Assembly: GCA_021399445.1 (NCBI GenBank)
Contig: JAJTUQ010000003.1
Coordinates: 5,766,001-5,830,000, forward strand
Reading direction: 5' to 3'
DNA: 64,000 nucleotides
Source of the DNA: Xylogone sp. PMI_703
Taxonomy: Eukaryota; Ascomycota; Leotiomycetes
A program made the translations under genes and the position numbers. Position 1 is the stretch's first letter. The number at the start of each line of letters is the position of its first letter. Below are positions 35,866-46,230 of the stretch, in pieces. The notes beneath the pieces are model-generated. The model was given only the letters and a program-made list of their open reading frames with translations. It searched no databases and had not been told where the DNA came from.

Positions 35866-36981
35866 AACGCGCAACGCAACAGGCGCATTGCCATCCTTCC
35901 TTCCATCCACACAGGACAGAAGCCGAAAAAGCCTCTCTCAGAAAAGTAAATTCTCACATGTCATGATTCTGCGGGAGACTCATCATCGCGGGGCCGAGAC
36001 CGAGGCTAGAACTCCTCCGCCCTCGTATTTGTTCAATCCCCACGATTCCCGTACCAATGGCACAAGAGGGAAGGCTAGAAACAACATGTGCTTTTTGGTT
36101 CCCCGCCAATGTCTCCCCTCAATTCTACCCCCTCTTGACCTATGGGGTTGAAAGGAAGTCTTTCGTCATAGTTTGCGTGGATTTCTTTCTTTCGTTTCAA
36201 TTGTGTTGGCGTCGTGTTGTCTCGGGCATCCCTCCAGAACAAGTAGTAGTCCGATAGAAAATTTGTCAGAATAATCGTGATCCGGAGATGCCCGGATAGT
36301 TGTCGTATGTCTAATAATTGTGCCTAGGATAACACCCAGCCCAGAGTGCGAGGTCGAAAATGACAATATTATTAGTGCAAATCTTCTAATAATAGCTTTC
36401 TCTTGAATATGAAGTACTTTTATTAATCAAGATACCGAAGATTGGAAACACTCAGTCCCGTTGGCAATTTACGACCTTCCCAACTTTAGATAATCCCACA
36501 CATTATATTCGTTCTAGCCCACACGTAAATGAGATTCATTTTAACCACTTTTTTAATATCACAACAACAAACATTATAGTTCTATCGAATTTCTATAATC
36601 ATAAGCTTCAAAATGATATACAATTTTAAATATAGTTGTGTGTATGTCAGAAATTACACACACGTTTTGTATATCTATTAGCCGAATATTAAAAATAACC
36701 ATCCACATTTTTTTGTACCATTTTAAAGCTTACAATATAGGGAATACACTAATATAGTCTTGAAGAAGAAAAATTGTTGTTGTTATGATATTGAAAAAGT
36801 GGTTCAAAGGAGTGCCATTTACGTATGGGCTAGAAACATATGCATCTAAATGTCAGGACGATATAAGAGGTATAAGTAGCTGGAATATTTAGCATCGGGG
36901 TGCCAGTGCGGTATTGTATCAATATTGCCCACGATTAACAATAATAATCAATCAACTTGTGACATAAAGATCCATCTACGA

Positions 36982-39834
36982 TCAGAAGAGTCGAATACTT
37001 TTCCTTTGCGTACCCCCTGACAACTCCTTTGCCATGTGCACATTAGCCGTCCAGAAATATCCCGTCCTTTCGTAGCCATCTTCCTCGTCGGGCTTTGCGC
37101 GCAAGGCTATTCCGTGAGCCTGCCGCGGCCTCTTTTGAGGACGGAGATCGGTGTTTGTGAATGAGAGGATGGGCAAGCACAAGAGCCCTGTAGTCGTCGT
37201 CGTCGTCGCCCCGCCGTCGTCGAGATCAGGGAGGTAGTCTACTTTGAAGCGATTGAAATCATAAAGGCAGCCCTCTAGCGTCAGGGTTGCATTCTCAATT
37301 AAAGAGTTGCTTGGTCGTTTAGCATTGATTGCCTTGGACTTGAGTTCGCGGATCAACCACTGTACGTCCCGCCATTTAGAGGATGTTTCTTCTCGTGCGC
37401 GGCCTCGTGTATCGTTAGTTGCATAGATAGAGCTGTCCGAGTAATTAGGGGGTTGTAGTCGACTCGTGATTCTGCCGTTAATCGAACCCCAGGACCAAGT
37501 TGGCACTGAAAGAAGGATTCGGTCTTTCTGAGGATGCGTACATGCCCAGAGCAGATTGACCTGGAGCATCCTATTGTGCTCCTGCTCGTGACTCCATAGC
37601 CCGGCAACGTACTCAAGGCGGGTATTTTCCTGGATGAAATACGCAACTCCCGCCAAAGCCTTCATTTTGTCCGCATCATAAGTCAATTTGCGAATCGAGT
37701 ATTTCTCCACCATCTCGTACCATCTGTTATGGAACTCAATGATGCCATCATCAGTTGTTCCCGAAAACCGCGCCAGATATTCGAAGGCTCCACGCATACC
37801 CGTTCGAGCTGATGTTCGGGTTATCTTGGCTTCCCACTCAAGAACGGCTTGACGCTGTTGTCTACGCTCGGCAGCTACAGCTTCCCGTTCAGCTTCCTCG
37901 GCTCTCCTCCTGCGTTCAACCTGCGCGTAGTATCTTGGGTTGGACACTGACCGGTATTTTGTAACGAGTTTCCCTTTGCGAGCAGGACGAGAAATCGGGT
38001 GGAGGGGCGAAGCAACTGAACCACCTTGCCTGACTTGGTACTTTTCTCTGACTGTTTGGGAGGCAGTTACCTCCGGTATAGGGATCTTTACGCGCTTCGG
38101 TATTGCTGGAATCGGTGAATGGGGTGTTCCATCAGCACGAATGAATGTTCTGCTCCGATATGGCATATCGCCGTGCTGCTGGGACGAAAGATGTGTGTTG
38201 CATTCGAAGATAACAAGCCCATCGCAAAAATGTAGCACACGACTGGCAAGGAACCTTTCCTGAAAAGCCCAAGCCCTCGTGTTTAAGGGTGCTGCCTCCA
38301 CCTTTTTGTCAATCAATGAGAACAAAGATGACTCCGCCTTGTAGGTCCCAGATTGAACGATATACGATAGACCGTTCGGAGTAGACAGAGCACAATCTCC
38401 AGCAAAGGAGTCTTCCCACACGAAGCAGCCGCCATTTGAGTTCTCAGATGCGGTGGCAGATATTATGCATTTTGCGTTTGCGTATATAAGACCCATATTA
38501 CCGGATTCCGCTTCCCATTCTTCCATCGAGTCTTGTTGGATGCAGAGAGAGTCAATCCATAAGTACCGAATATTAATTTGCCGGGCGATAGTCACTGCAT
38601 CTAAAAAGTTTCTGGGCAAATCTCCAATCTCAATTGACCGCAGTGTCTCGCGATTCTTCTCTAAGAGCATCATGCTGATCATTCCGCCCCAGCAATGGCT
38701 CAGAGCAACATAGTCCAGCGAGCCTATTCCTAGTTCAGAGGTTTCAATAAGAAGTATGTTGCTACTGTTAGCCTCTTGGACATCTAGAAGCCGTTTGGGA
38801 CGGTAACTAGTTGAACCTTCTGGAACAAACTTCGTCTGACAGTAGCTGTGGCTTTTGCAGCAAGTATCGATCTGATTTTCGGCCCATCTCATGGTGGCGG
38901 CTGAGTTCACAGTGTCTAATAAGCTGCAATCACCCTCGTGAGCGTGTGAATATGGTAATTTTTCGATTTTGAGTGGGCGGGACTCGGGAATATCATATTG
39001 AGCAAATTGCATCCACAAGGTGGGACTTTGCGTTGACCATTCTTCCCACTCTTCCCACAGCTTAAGCTGGAAATATCTATCGGCCGGGCGGAAAGTGCCG
39101 TATCCATTTTGGTCGTTGGTCGACGTGTTATTGATGCACTCAGGCGGCGGAAGTGATTTGGATGTAGATGAAAACTGCAGCAGGTGCTCGAATGCACGAT
39201 CGCGTCGACGTCGTTTAAGAGACAACCAAAGAAGTTGGCACAAATGGCAGGTTTGAGCAGATTTGTAGAGACTCCTTATGGTAAGGTGGTCATACCTTTC
39301 GACGCCGTCTGTCGAAAAACCGTACCGTGATGAAATGCCAGCGAGCAGGCGGGACCGGCTTACAATGGAGCTACACGACTGGCAAAGTCTACATGATGGT
39401 GGTCTTGAATCCACACCCAGCCAGTCCAATATCTGCTGAGGCGAGAAAACATGATCTTGCTCTACCGGTCCTGGTTCTTCATCGTCATGAAAGCAATACC
39501 AAAATGGAAGTATGATCAAGATGAAAGGTGCCGCAAGAACCCATAGAATCCATCGCAAGTAGCGCGACTGTACGATTTTCCCAAGCACCCATAGAAGGAA
39601 CCGTGGAAACGTGCGAATTGCTCCATCCAAGAAACCCCAAGTAGTCACGAAAGATATGAAAAGAAGGATAATAAAGATGCAGACGCCAACCACTGATGAG
39701 GAAGCGTCTGGCCACCACTTCAAGCAGACAAAGCAAGATCCACCTGCTATGGGAGCCAAAAGAATGGTGCCCACAAAAAGCTCCTCGTCGAAATTAACAA
39801 GATCATCCCAAGTGGCCTGAGTGATGAAGGGCAT
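36982..39834 (-). CDS. HET-domain (heterokaryon incompatibility) protein with N-terminal membrane segments
   Basis: A single exon of 950 residues from the first ATG (MPFITQATWDDL). The same frame stays open upstream to about 40071 without an ATG, so an upstream exon is possible. Three hydrophobic stretches at about residues 20-40, 48-70 and 90-115 predict membrane anchoring. A cysteine-containing region (CRLCQSC, TCHLCQLLW) precedes the HET domain at about 370-530. The domain has the diagnostic YVALSHCWGG (H380) and YLWIDSLCIQQDS blocks, then AFQERFLASRVLHF. A basic and acidic helical stretch near RRRAEEAEREAVAAERRQQR looks like a coiled coil. HET domains trigger incompatibility or immune-like cell death in fungi, usually as NADase-like TIR relatives or signalling modules. 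The membrane anchor is uncommon among the HET proteins I know. Confidence 0.88.
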   Translation of the reverse strand: MPFITQATWDDLVNFDEELFVGTILLAPIAGGSCFVCLKWWPDASSSVVGVCIFIILLFISFVTTWGFLDGAIRTFPRFLLWVLGKIVQSRYLRWILWVLAAPFILIILPFWYCFHDDEEPGPVEQDHVFSPQQILDWLGVDSRPPSCRLCQSCSSIVSRSRLLAGISSRYGFSTDGVERYDHLTIRSLYKSAQTCHLCQLLWLSLKRRRRDRAFEHLLQFSSTSKSLPPPECINNTSTNDQNGYGTFRPADRYFQLKLWEEWEEWSTQSPTLWMQFAQYDIPESRPLKIEKLPYSHAHEGDCSLLDTVNSAATMRWAENQIDTCCKSHSYCQTKFVPEGSTSYRPKRLLDVQEANSSNILLIETSELGIGSLDYVALSHCWGGMISMMLLEKNRETLRSIEIGDLPRNFLDAVTIARQINIRYLWIDSLCIQQDSMEEWEAESGNMGLIYANAKCIISATASENSNGGCFVWEDSFAGDCALSTPNGLSYIVQSGTYKAESSLFSLIDKKVEAAPLNTRAWAFQERFLASRVLHFCDGLVIFECNTHLSSQQHGDMPYRSRTFIRADGTPHSPIPAIPKRVKIPIPEVTASQTVREKYQVRQGGSVASPLHPISRPARKGKLVTKYRSVSNPRYYAQVERRRRAEEAEREAVAAERRQQRQAVLEWEAKITRTSARTGMRGAFEYLARFSGTTDDGIIEFHNRWYEMVEKYSIRKLTYDADKMKALAGVAYFIQENTRLEYVAGLWSHEQEHNRMLQVNLLWACTHPQKDRILLSVPTWSWGSINGRITSRLQPPNYSDSSIYATNDTRGRAREETSSKWRDVQWLIRELKSKAINAKRPSNSLIENATLTLEGCLYDFNRFKVDYLPDLDDGGATTTTTTGLLCLPILSFTNTDLRPQKRPRQAHGIALRAKPDEEDGYERTGYFWTANVHMAKELSGGTQRKSIRLF

Positions 39835-41223
39835 GTCACCAAATGTCGCAGTAGCCTTCTGTCTCCACCATGATGAAGCGTGGTTGTTAGTTGGACTATG
39901 TATTATTACGGTAACACGCCCTCTCTCAGCCCTTGTCCTCAGCTCTGGTGCAAGCGCTGAAAGCCCACAGAGAAGACCTGCCACGTGGTGCCTCTTGCAT
40001 TGTTGTCCATCAGCCTCCGGAGAGAAGTTGGCGACCTGAACGGCGAGGCTGGAATGAGGCGTTTTGCTCAAGCCTACCAGACAACACAGCCCCGGAGTAG
40101 TTCTTATTGGTTCGCGCTACAGCGTGTAGACTCAGGGATGGGATGCAAGCAATAGAATACCCTATGCTGTGACTACAATAGTAAGGGTAATAATTCGTAT
40201 CATAATTTGAGAACAAGGCTCTTATTTACTGTATTGGTTACGTTTATATAATGCGTGTAGTCCTTGGGTCATCGGGTGTTGTCCAAGATCCATTACATGA
40301 TTCCAGTCTTTGCTTGAAACCCTGTACTCCTACCTCGCAATGAAGTTTGGTCTATAAGAAAGAAGGTTTACCAGCATTCTCGAAAGTCTAGATAAATTTG
40401 TATATTTCTACTTACTCGGTAGTTAGAAACTATCTCTTCAACAATCTCATTGTGAACCTCTTACTAGCCTACTGTTGCGGTCCAGCTAGGATCATGTAAG
40501 GCTTGAGGCTCGATGTTAGAAAGGGACCTCGGCTTTGGATGTTGATCTCTCTGATATAACGTAAGGACATTGTTTCGGCCTTCTCTCCTTGTTGTAACTC
40601 GTGACTATTACAGAGTACATATTCGAACAAGATTGGCTGTTGCTAAGTTTCACTGCTATAACTCTTATGTAAGGATGAACGGCCAAAGATGGAATATGTA
40701 TAGCCTATTAGAAAGCTAGTCAAGAGTAGCCTGAGATTGCAATATAGCTTTCTAATAATATGGCGTAGCCGTTTATAGGTAATAATAAGAGCTACTTTTC
40801 AAAAGAGACAGACGTGGTGATTAGAGAGATATTTGTTGGTAAGGGAGGAGCCTGGCCGGAAGTTGTCAGCTGCGATTACTCCAGACGTTGAATTGTAGTA
40901 TACAAACTTTTTGTTTTGGCATGGTGTTCTGTGTAGTACCTATAACTGGAAAGTCAGCTTTACAAATGATTAAGAGGATGGGAAGATGTAACCGTTGTTA
41001 CAGTATCTACCAATTTACAGAAGCTTAGCTTGAAGCAATAACACGGGCAGATTTGACTCACAGTAAAACAAAGGTCGTAATATTAGTTCTACGCCGAGAC
41101 TAGCGACGCAAAGGAAGGTCCGCCTTATCATGAGGCACTACCGCAGAAGTACTCATAGCGTCATGCACCATCACACTTTTTCTTCCTTCTAATCAACAAA
41201 AATCTTACACTATTAAGACAACA
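39835..41223. other. Divergent spacer upstream of the HET gene
   Basis: About 1.4 kb with no supported gene. A 13-bp inverted repeat at 40706-40757 is listed separately. Confidence 0.4.
40706..40757. repeat. 13-bp perfect inverted repeat
   Basis: TATTAGAAAGCTA (40706-40718) and its exact complement (40745-40757) are separated by 26 bases. No coding capacity lies between them. It could be a transcript hairpin or a short element relic. Confidence 0.55.
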
Positions 41224-42669
41224 ATGCAATCTTCATCGTCAAAGACTCTGAATGATCAAAGTGGCAGAGTGAGTAATACCCAACAATTTTGTGCTTAATA
41301 CCTCGCAAAAATTTGAAAACTGAAAAGGAACAAGTTGGAAATAAGTTTATTGCCTTGCTCAAGTCTAAGCTTCTACCATCTATTCTTTTAGAACTGTCTA
41401 AATATTTGGCATTTCCTCAAATCATCAGCTCACCTTTGCATTTCTTTTATCCAGAAAGATGGTGCATACTTATCCTCATATCCTATTTAGGACCTACAAC
41501 TTATCGAAGAGATGCAGAGCTCTCAAGGTTTAGGGGCAAAGAAGCCTGTCGAGCTAACAAAGGAGACATTACTGGCGATGGTAGAGCACATGGAACCTGC
41601 CGAACGTTTTGAGCATGTGAAGAAGTTGATACAACAAAGTGCAACAGCCGATGAAGCTAGAGAGACTGCTGGGATGGTCTTTGAATTGCTGAGTGAAAAA
41701 CGTTGGCACGTTGAATGTGGAATAAGTGACGCCGAATTTAAGACTATGTTCCAGGGCCTGATGGAATCAACCTCAAAGCACCGCAACATAAAGAGAGACA
41801 AAATCGAAGAGGCAAAGAACCAGACCATGAAAGGATGGGAGAATAATAAACTCGCTTTGGAGTGGTGGAATCGGCTGGAGTACGTGACAAGTGAAGCTGC
41901 GAATCCACTGCGAGGCATGGTGGGCACACTAGGATTCTCTCTTGAGCAAATAGCTATAAGAGCAAACAGGGCAGCAGTGGATAGGATATTATCTCGGCTT
42001 CCAATCAATGGCAAGAAAGCAATGGGCCCCATCACTAAACGGAAGGTCACCGGCGCAGACTTTACGAAGGCATGCGCAATGGAGGAGGAGCCTGTACCTG
42101 TAACAGATGAAGAGGCTGAAGCTTTAGGCATGGGATTCGATAAATATGGGATTCTTACAGACAATTCTAGAGAGTTCGTTTCGAGAACAATTCGACAGGA
42201 GGTTCCTAGGATCTCACAAGATCTTACCGAGGAAACTCCAGAACCAGACAGCGACAGAGGAGAACCAAGAAAAAAAAGAACACGCCACCATCGCAGTAGA
42301 ATCACTAGGGATAGCTTCTGCTCAGAAGGTATCGCTGAAGTCCAGAACGTCATACGAGATGAGGAATCTCGGGACAAAGTCAAGCATACAAGCGAGGAGT
42401 CAAGCGACGCAAAGTTGTCTACGTTCAAGCCAAAAACTTTGAAGGCGAGAGTCTTGACTTTAGTGGATAAAGAGAAACTCCTCCGAGAACTTGGACTGAA
42501 TGATCACGAATGGGAAACGCAAGGAATACAGAAAGTAAACCTGTTTGGCTGGTGGGAGGACCTCATCCCTGGCGCTGAATTGACTACAATGAAAGACATT
42601 GCAGATTCCGAACTTCGAATGTATAAGTGCCATTCAAAGCTATCACTAAGAAACAGATGGATGGGTTAG
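41224..42669 (+). CDS. Hypothetical protein, family not recognised (upstream frame of a two-frame locus)
   Basis: The main frame, 41512-42669, encodes 385 residues from ATG. A possible short first exon at 41224-41268 (MQSSSSKTLNDQSGR, then a GTGAGT donor) could splice to 41491 and add DLQLIEE before the Met; this is uncertain, with a 222-bp intron. The protein is charged and helical at first (ELTKETLLAMVEHMEPAERF), then basic and disordered near PRKKRTRHHRSRITR, which looks like a nuclear-localisation signal. I see no known catalytic motif, signal peptide or zinc knuckle. The frame ends four bases before a second long frame. Either two genes or one gene split by an intron or a frameshift is possible. 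Confidence 0.55.
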
Positions 42670-42673
42670 TCTT

Positions 42674-43600
42674 ATGAACTACTCTCTGATTCAGCAAGTA
42701 GTGCGACAAGATCCTTTACTCTATTTGGTCCGTGTAGCTCTGAGGAAAGACAATGAGACGAATCTGGTATCACGACCATTTTGTGCGAGAGTAATAGAGC
42801 CACAGATGAAGAATGAAGAGATCAGATCTTCGAGAAGGGTAGATTCCGGCATTAACAGAGCAGAAGACAGCTTGCAGAGAAGTTGCGCATCTAATGAAGT
42901 CAACTGTTCTGCCAACCTCTTTGACCAGGAGAAATTAGAGCACAATATGGTAATTGAAGGAAACTGCGAACATGAAGATGCTTTGGCAGATCACGCTATG
43001 AAAAACAAGGACAAAACAATCACGAGAGATACTGTTAAAGCATCCTTGAGGGAAATCTGCGAGCAATTGGGTCCTCAGTTAGGAACAGGTGATGCATTTT
43101 TCATAAGAGAACAAAATACATTCATCGAACCAGCGCAGACTGCCGTGACCGGAGTTTACCTACGTGCGTGGTTTACTAATGTGGACAGTCACCACCAGTA
43201 TCTAGGTGGAAACCAGGAGGGCCCTCAGTGGAGGGAATTAGCCAGGTGTCATGATGAGTTGGTGGTTGGAGCATTCAGACACCCTATGATGCCTGCATCT
43301 GTGCCATTGCCATCTAAGAAAGTTCCTTTTGACATCCACTTGGGCTATATCAGTGCGCTATCCAGAGCTCTGGTGGGACAGCAGAGATGGGACGACCCAG
43401 AAGTGGTGACTGAGAAGGAGATTTTGCTATTTGGAACGAATGAAGAAAGGGCAGAGTATATCATGCGGTGGAGGGCGAAGGCCGCTGTTGCAGTATATGA
43501 AGCATACGAGCGAAAAATTGCCCTGGAAGCCAGACTATATGGGGAACACTCTTTTGCGGCTGTCGATTTGGTTGAGGACGAGATTAAAATGGAAACATAG
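42674..43600 (+). CDS. Hypothetical protein, family not recognised (downstream frame of a two-frame locus)
   Basis: 308 residues from ATG 42674, in a different frame from the preceding one, whose stop is at 42667-42669. A GTTAGT donor at 42665 paired with an acceptor ending at 42698 or 42701 would join the two frames into one protein, but the intron would be only 34-37 bases, below the usual fungal size. The C-terminal half looks folded (TGVYLRAWFTNVDSHHQYLG, then RHPMMPASVPLPSKKVPFD) and ends in a long helix with many Ala, Glu and Arg. No known domain was recognised. An intergenic start is less likely, because only four bases separate the two frames. Confidence 0.5.
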   Translation: MNYSLIQQVVRQDPLLYLVRVALRKDNETNLVSRPFCARVIEPQMKNEEIRSSRRVDSGINRAEDSLQRSCASNEVNCSANLFDQEKLEHNMVIEGNCEHEDALADHAMKNKDKTITRDTVKASLREICEQLGPQLGTGDAFFIREQNTFIEPAQTAVTGVYLRAWFTNVDSHHQYLGGNQEGPQWRELARCHDELVVGAFRHPMMPASVPLPSKKVPFDIHLGYISALSRALVGQQRWDDPEVVTEKEILLFGTNEERAEYIMRWRAKAAVAVYEAYERKIALEARLYGEHSFAAVDLVEDEIKMET

Positions 43601-44339
43601 ATGAGACTCGGCTTCCTTTTATTGACCTTGACTGAAGTCTTTGGAGTCTTTAAATCCGAGTTGATCAAGGAAGGGGGGCATGTTAGTTGTGACTAACGAA
43701 GTTATGACCAAAGCATAAAGAAATTGGGGGAAGGAGATAGAGAGCCACGGCACAAGATTGATAATTCCATTCCAGGACATGTACAAGTAGTTTGTGCGAG
43801 CCTTTAACAGAAGAAATTCAGATACTTTCCCAAATGGGAGTAGTTGTGGCTGTGATTGTGATTGTAACGAGATTCACTCATGACTTGCTACACAAGTACA
43901 AAAAGCGCTCTGCTTGAATTAGTAAGATACCGCGTTAGGAAATTGGATGCACCAAATGTTCCCAATGAAGATATTGCATTAGGAAATTGGATTCACAGTG
44001 TCTTCAATACCAATATCGGATAATGATGATGTTGTCTACAATCCGTTTGTGCTGCGCTACGTCAGACCCGGAGCGTCTCCGATTTCGCAGTGCGGGGCAG
44101 AGGAGCCGTGATTCGCCAATCCGCATCCCACTTACGCCCTGTCGTGATTGACAAGAGCCGCTGAATAATCACCTTCACTTTCTATCAACCGTGTTAAGCC
44201 GCTCCAATTCAGTTACTTCTTTGTATTAAATCAATATATTTATATATAAGATAAAAAGCATTCTGTGAATCCATTGCAGCTTCAACACAAAATTGGTTGT
44301 GTTGATCCCGTTGCTGCAAAGAGGTGTTACTGAGATTTG
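43601..44339. other. Spacer before the quinone oxidoreductase
   Basis: About 740 bp, no gene supported. TTAGGAAATTGGAT occurs twice about 43 bases apart near 43936 and 43979. Confidence 0.4.
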
Positions 44340-45721
44340 ATGTCGGCGAGGCTTACCACTCTTCTCCACAGCGTCACTAGACCTAGCTTTAGAGCTCCTT
44401 CTCTCACTTCACTTACTTCCACGTTGAATACAGGAGCAGCAGCAGCCCCAGCATCACCTACTTTACGCCTCTCACAGCTTACCTCGCATTTACAGCCTTT
44501 CGCTCGGCGCACGATGGCTACGGTTGAGCTTCCCAAGACTATGAAGGGTGTGGTGATCGAGAAGACAGGCGGGGTTGAGGTGCTCCAGTACAAGACCGAT
44601 CTCCCGGTCCCAACACCTGGTGAGGGACAGGTCTTGGTGAAGAATGACTTTATTGGTATTAATTACATTGATACGTGAGTCTTTGTCCTACCCACTACCC
44701 TCTGTTTTGCCTCTCTTGCCCATCTCTTCAAAAGTCAGAAATGAACCCTACCACCATATCATGAGAGAGAAGTAAGAAAGATATCTGACAACCCTCTGAA
44801 TAGCTACTTCCGCTCCGGCCTCTATCCCGCCCCTCAACTCCCCCTCATCCTAGGCCGCGAAGCAGAAGGTCATGTCGCGGCTCTCGGTCCCACCAAAACC
44901 GACCTCGTCGTCTCCGACCGCGTTGTCTACCTCCCTCCTAACACCGCCTACGCAGAGTATACCCTAGCCCCGCTCATCCACACAGCCCGCGTCCCAGAGG
45001 GTGTCCCGCCCGGAATCGCCGCTGCTTCGCTCCTCCAGGGTCTCACGGCCCTGACTCTCATCCGCGAATCCTACCCAGTTAAGAAGGGGGACTGGATCCT
45101 GGTGCACGCAGCTGCTGGGGGAGTAGGGCTCTGGCTGTGCCAGCTGCTGAAGGCTGTTGGCGCGAGGACCATTGGAACGGCGAGTACGCCTGAGAAGATC
45201 CAGCTTGCGAAGGATAATGGGGCGGAGTTCATGATTAATTACCGGCTTGAGGGGGAGGAGGGCGATGTGGTTAAGAAGGTTAATGAGTTGACGGGTGGGG
45301 CAGGAGTTGCTGCTGTGTTTGATGGTGTTGGGAAGGATACGTTCGAGATTGATTTGCAGGTTGTGGCTCGGAAGGGAACTTTGGTTAGCTTTGGTAATGC
45401 GGTATGTGGATCCCAGATGCTTTGTTTGTTCGTCTATCTGTATTCAGTGATCCTAACCAGTGTATTCAGTCGGGCACCGTCCCCCCCTTTACCATCAACC
45501 GCCTCTCACCTAAGAACATCAAGCTTCTCCGCCCAATGCTCTTCCCTTATATCACTTTGCGTGAGGAGTTCGACCAGTATACGACTGATCTTTTCCGTTT
45601 CATTACCGAGGGTAAGATCAAGGTGCATGTGCATGAGACGTATCCTCTAGAGGAGGTTGGACGTGCACACACTGATTTGGAGGGAAGAAAGACGACAGGA
45701 AAGCTATTGTTGAAACCGTAA
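44340..45721 (+). CDS. ZTA1-like NADPH:quinone oxidoreductase (zeta-crystallin type)
   Basis: Three exons (44340-44674, 44804-45401, 45470-45721; introns 129 and 68 bp) give 394 residues. The MDR fold shows GQVLVKNDFIGINYIDTYFRSGLYP and the nucleotide site VHAAAGGVGLWLCQLLKAVG, which is AAxGGVG-type as in zeta-crystallin and yeast Zta1. Zinc ligands are absent, as expected. These enzymes make one-electron reductions of ortho-quinones with NADPH and bind AU-rich RNA. The first 58 residues (MSARLTTLLHSVTRPSFRAP onward) are basic and hydroxylated like a mitochondrial presequence. An internal Met at 44514 (residue 59, MATVELPK) starts the conserved body and could give a cytosolic form. Confidence 0.9.
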
Positions 45722-46230
45722 ATGTGTTATTGTACATATCAAAATGGAGAGGGAATTTCAGCTATAATCGAATGTTCTGTGTGACTGGATATAGTTGAAC
45801 TTGCATACCAAATGCTTAAGTATTCTAAACCCTTTGATAATACGTTGTACAGGGAATTCACACCCCTTTCATATGCAAAGAACCAAAAGAGTTCGATTAA
45901 AATTCGTATTATCTATTCCAAAAAAAGGGGAAGGAGGAGTCAATCCTTCCATTCCATCTCTCCGTTCATCCGAACGAAAATAAAAATCATCATAAACGTT
46001 AAACAGCATGCTTATATACATGCGCACCAAGAATCGTCCAAGTCTTTTCCCTGGACAAGAGATCAAATAAAACGCCTTGACACAATGCACCCATGAACCT
46101 TCTTTTTTCATGTCCCCAAAAATACCCCCTGGACTGATGTCGACGGGGAAGATACCTACAATGAGTCGTCTCTGTGTATGATACAAAATAAAGCCAACAG
46201 AAATCTACAAATTGCACAGAGTATCTTTTA
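45722..46230. other. Convergent spacer
   Basis: About 510 bp of 3' flanks between the quinone oxidoreductase and the GH76 gene. Nothing coding is supported. Confidence 0.4.

Larger units (their letters stand above)
34283..36981. other. Long spacer, no supported gene
   Basis: About 2.7 kb. The first part is the carboxylesterase promoter and C/T-rich leader. Frames of up to 221 codons on the minus strand are low-complexity and unlike known families. The last 600 bp are strongly AT-rich. Small repeats are listed separately. Confidence 0.4.

Noticed and set aside
41523..42428. A 301-codon minus-strand frame
   Set aside because: It is the mirror of the 385-residue hypothetical. Neither has a recognised family, but the plus-strand frame is longer, has a better amino-acid mix and is followed by a second plus-strand frame.
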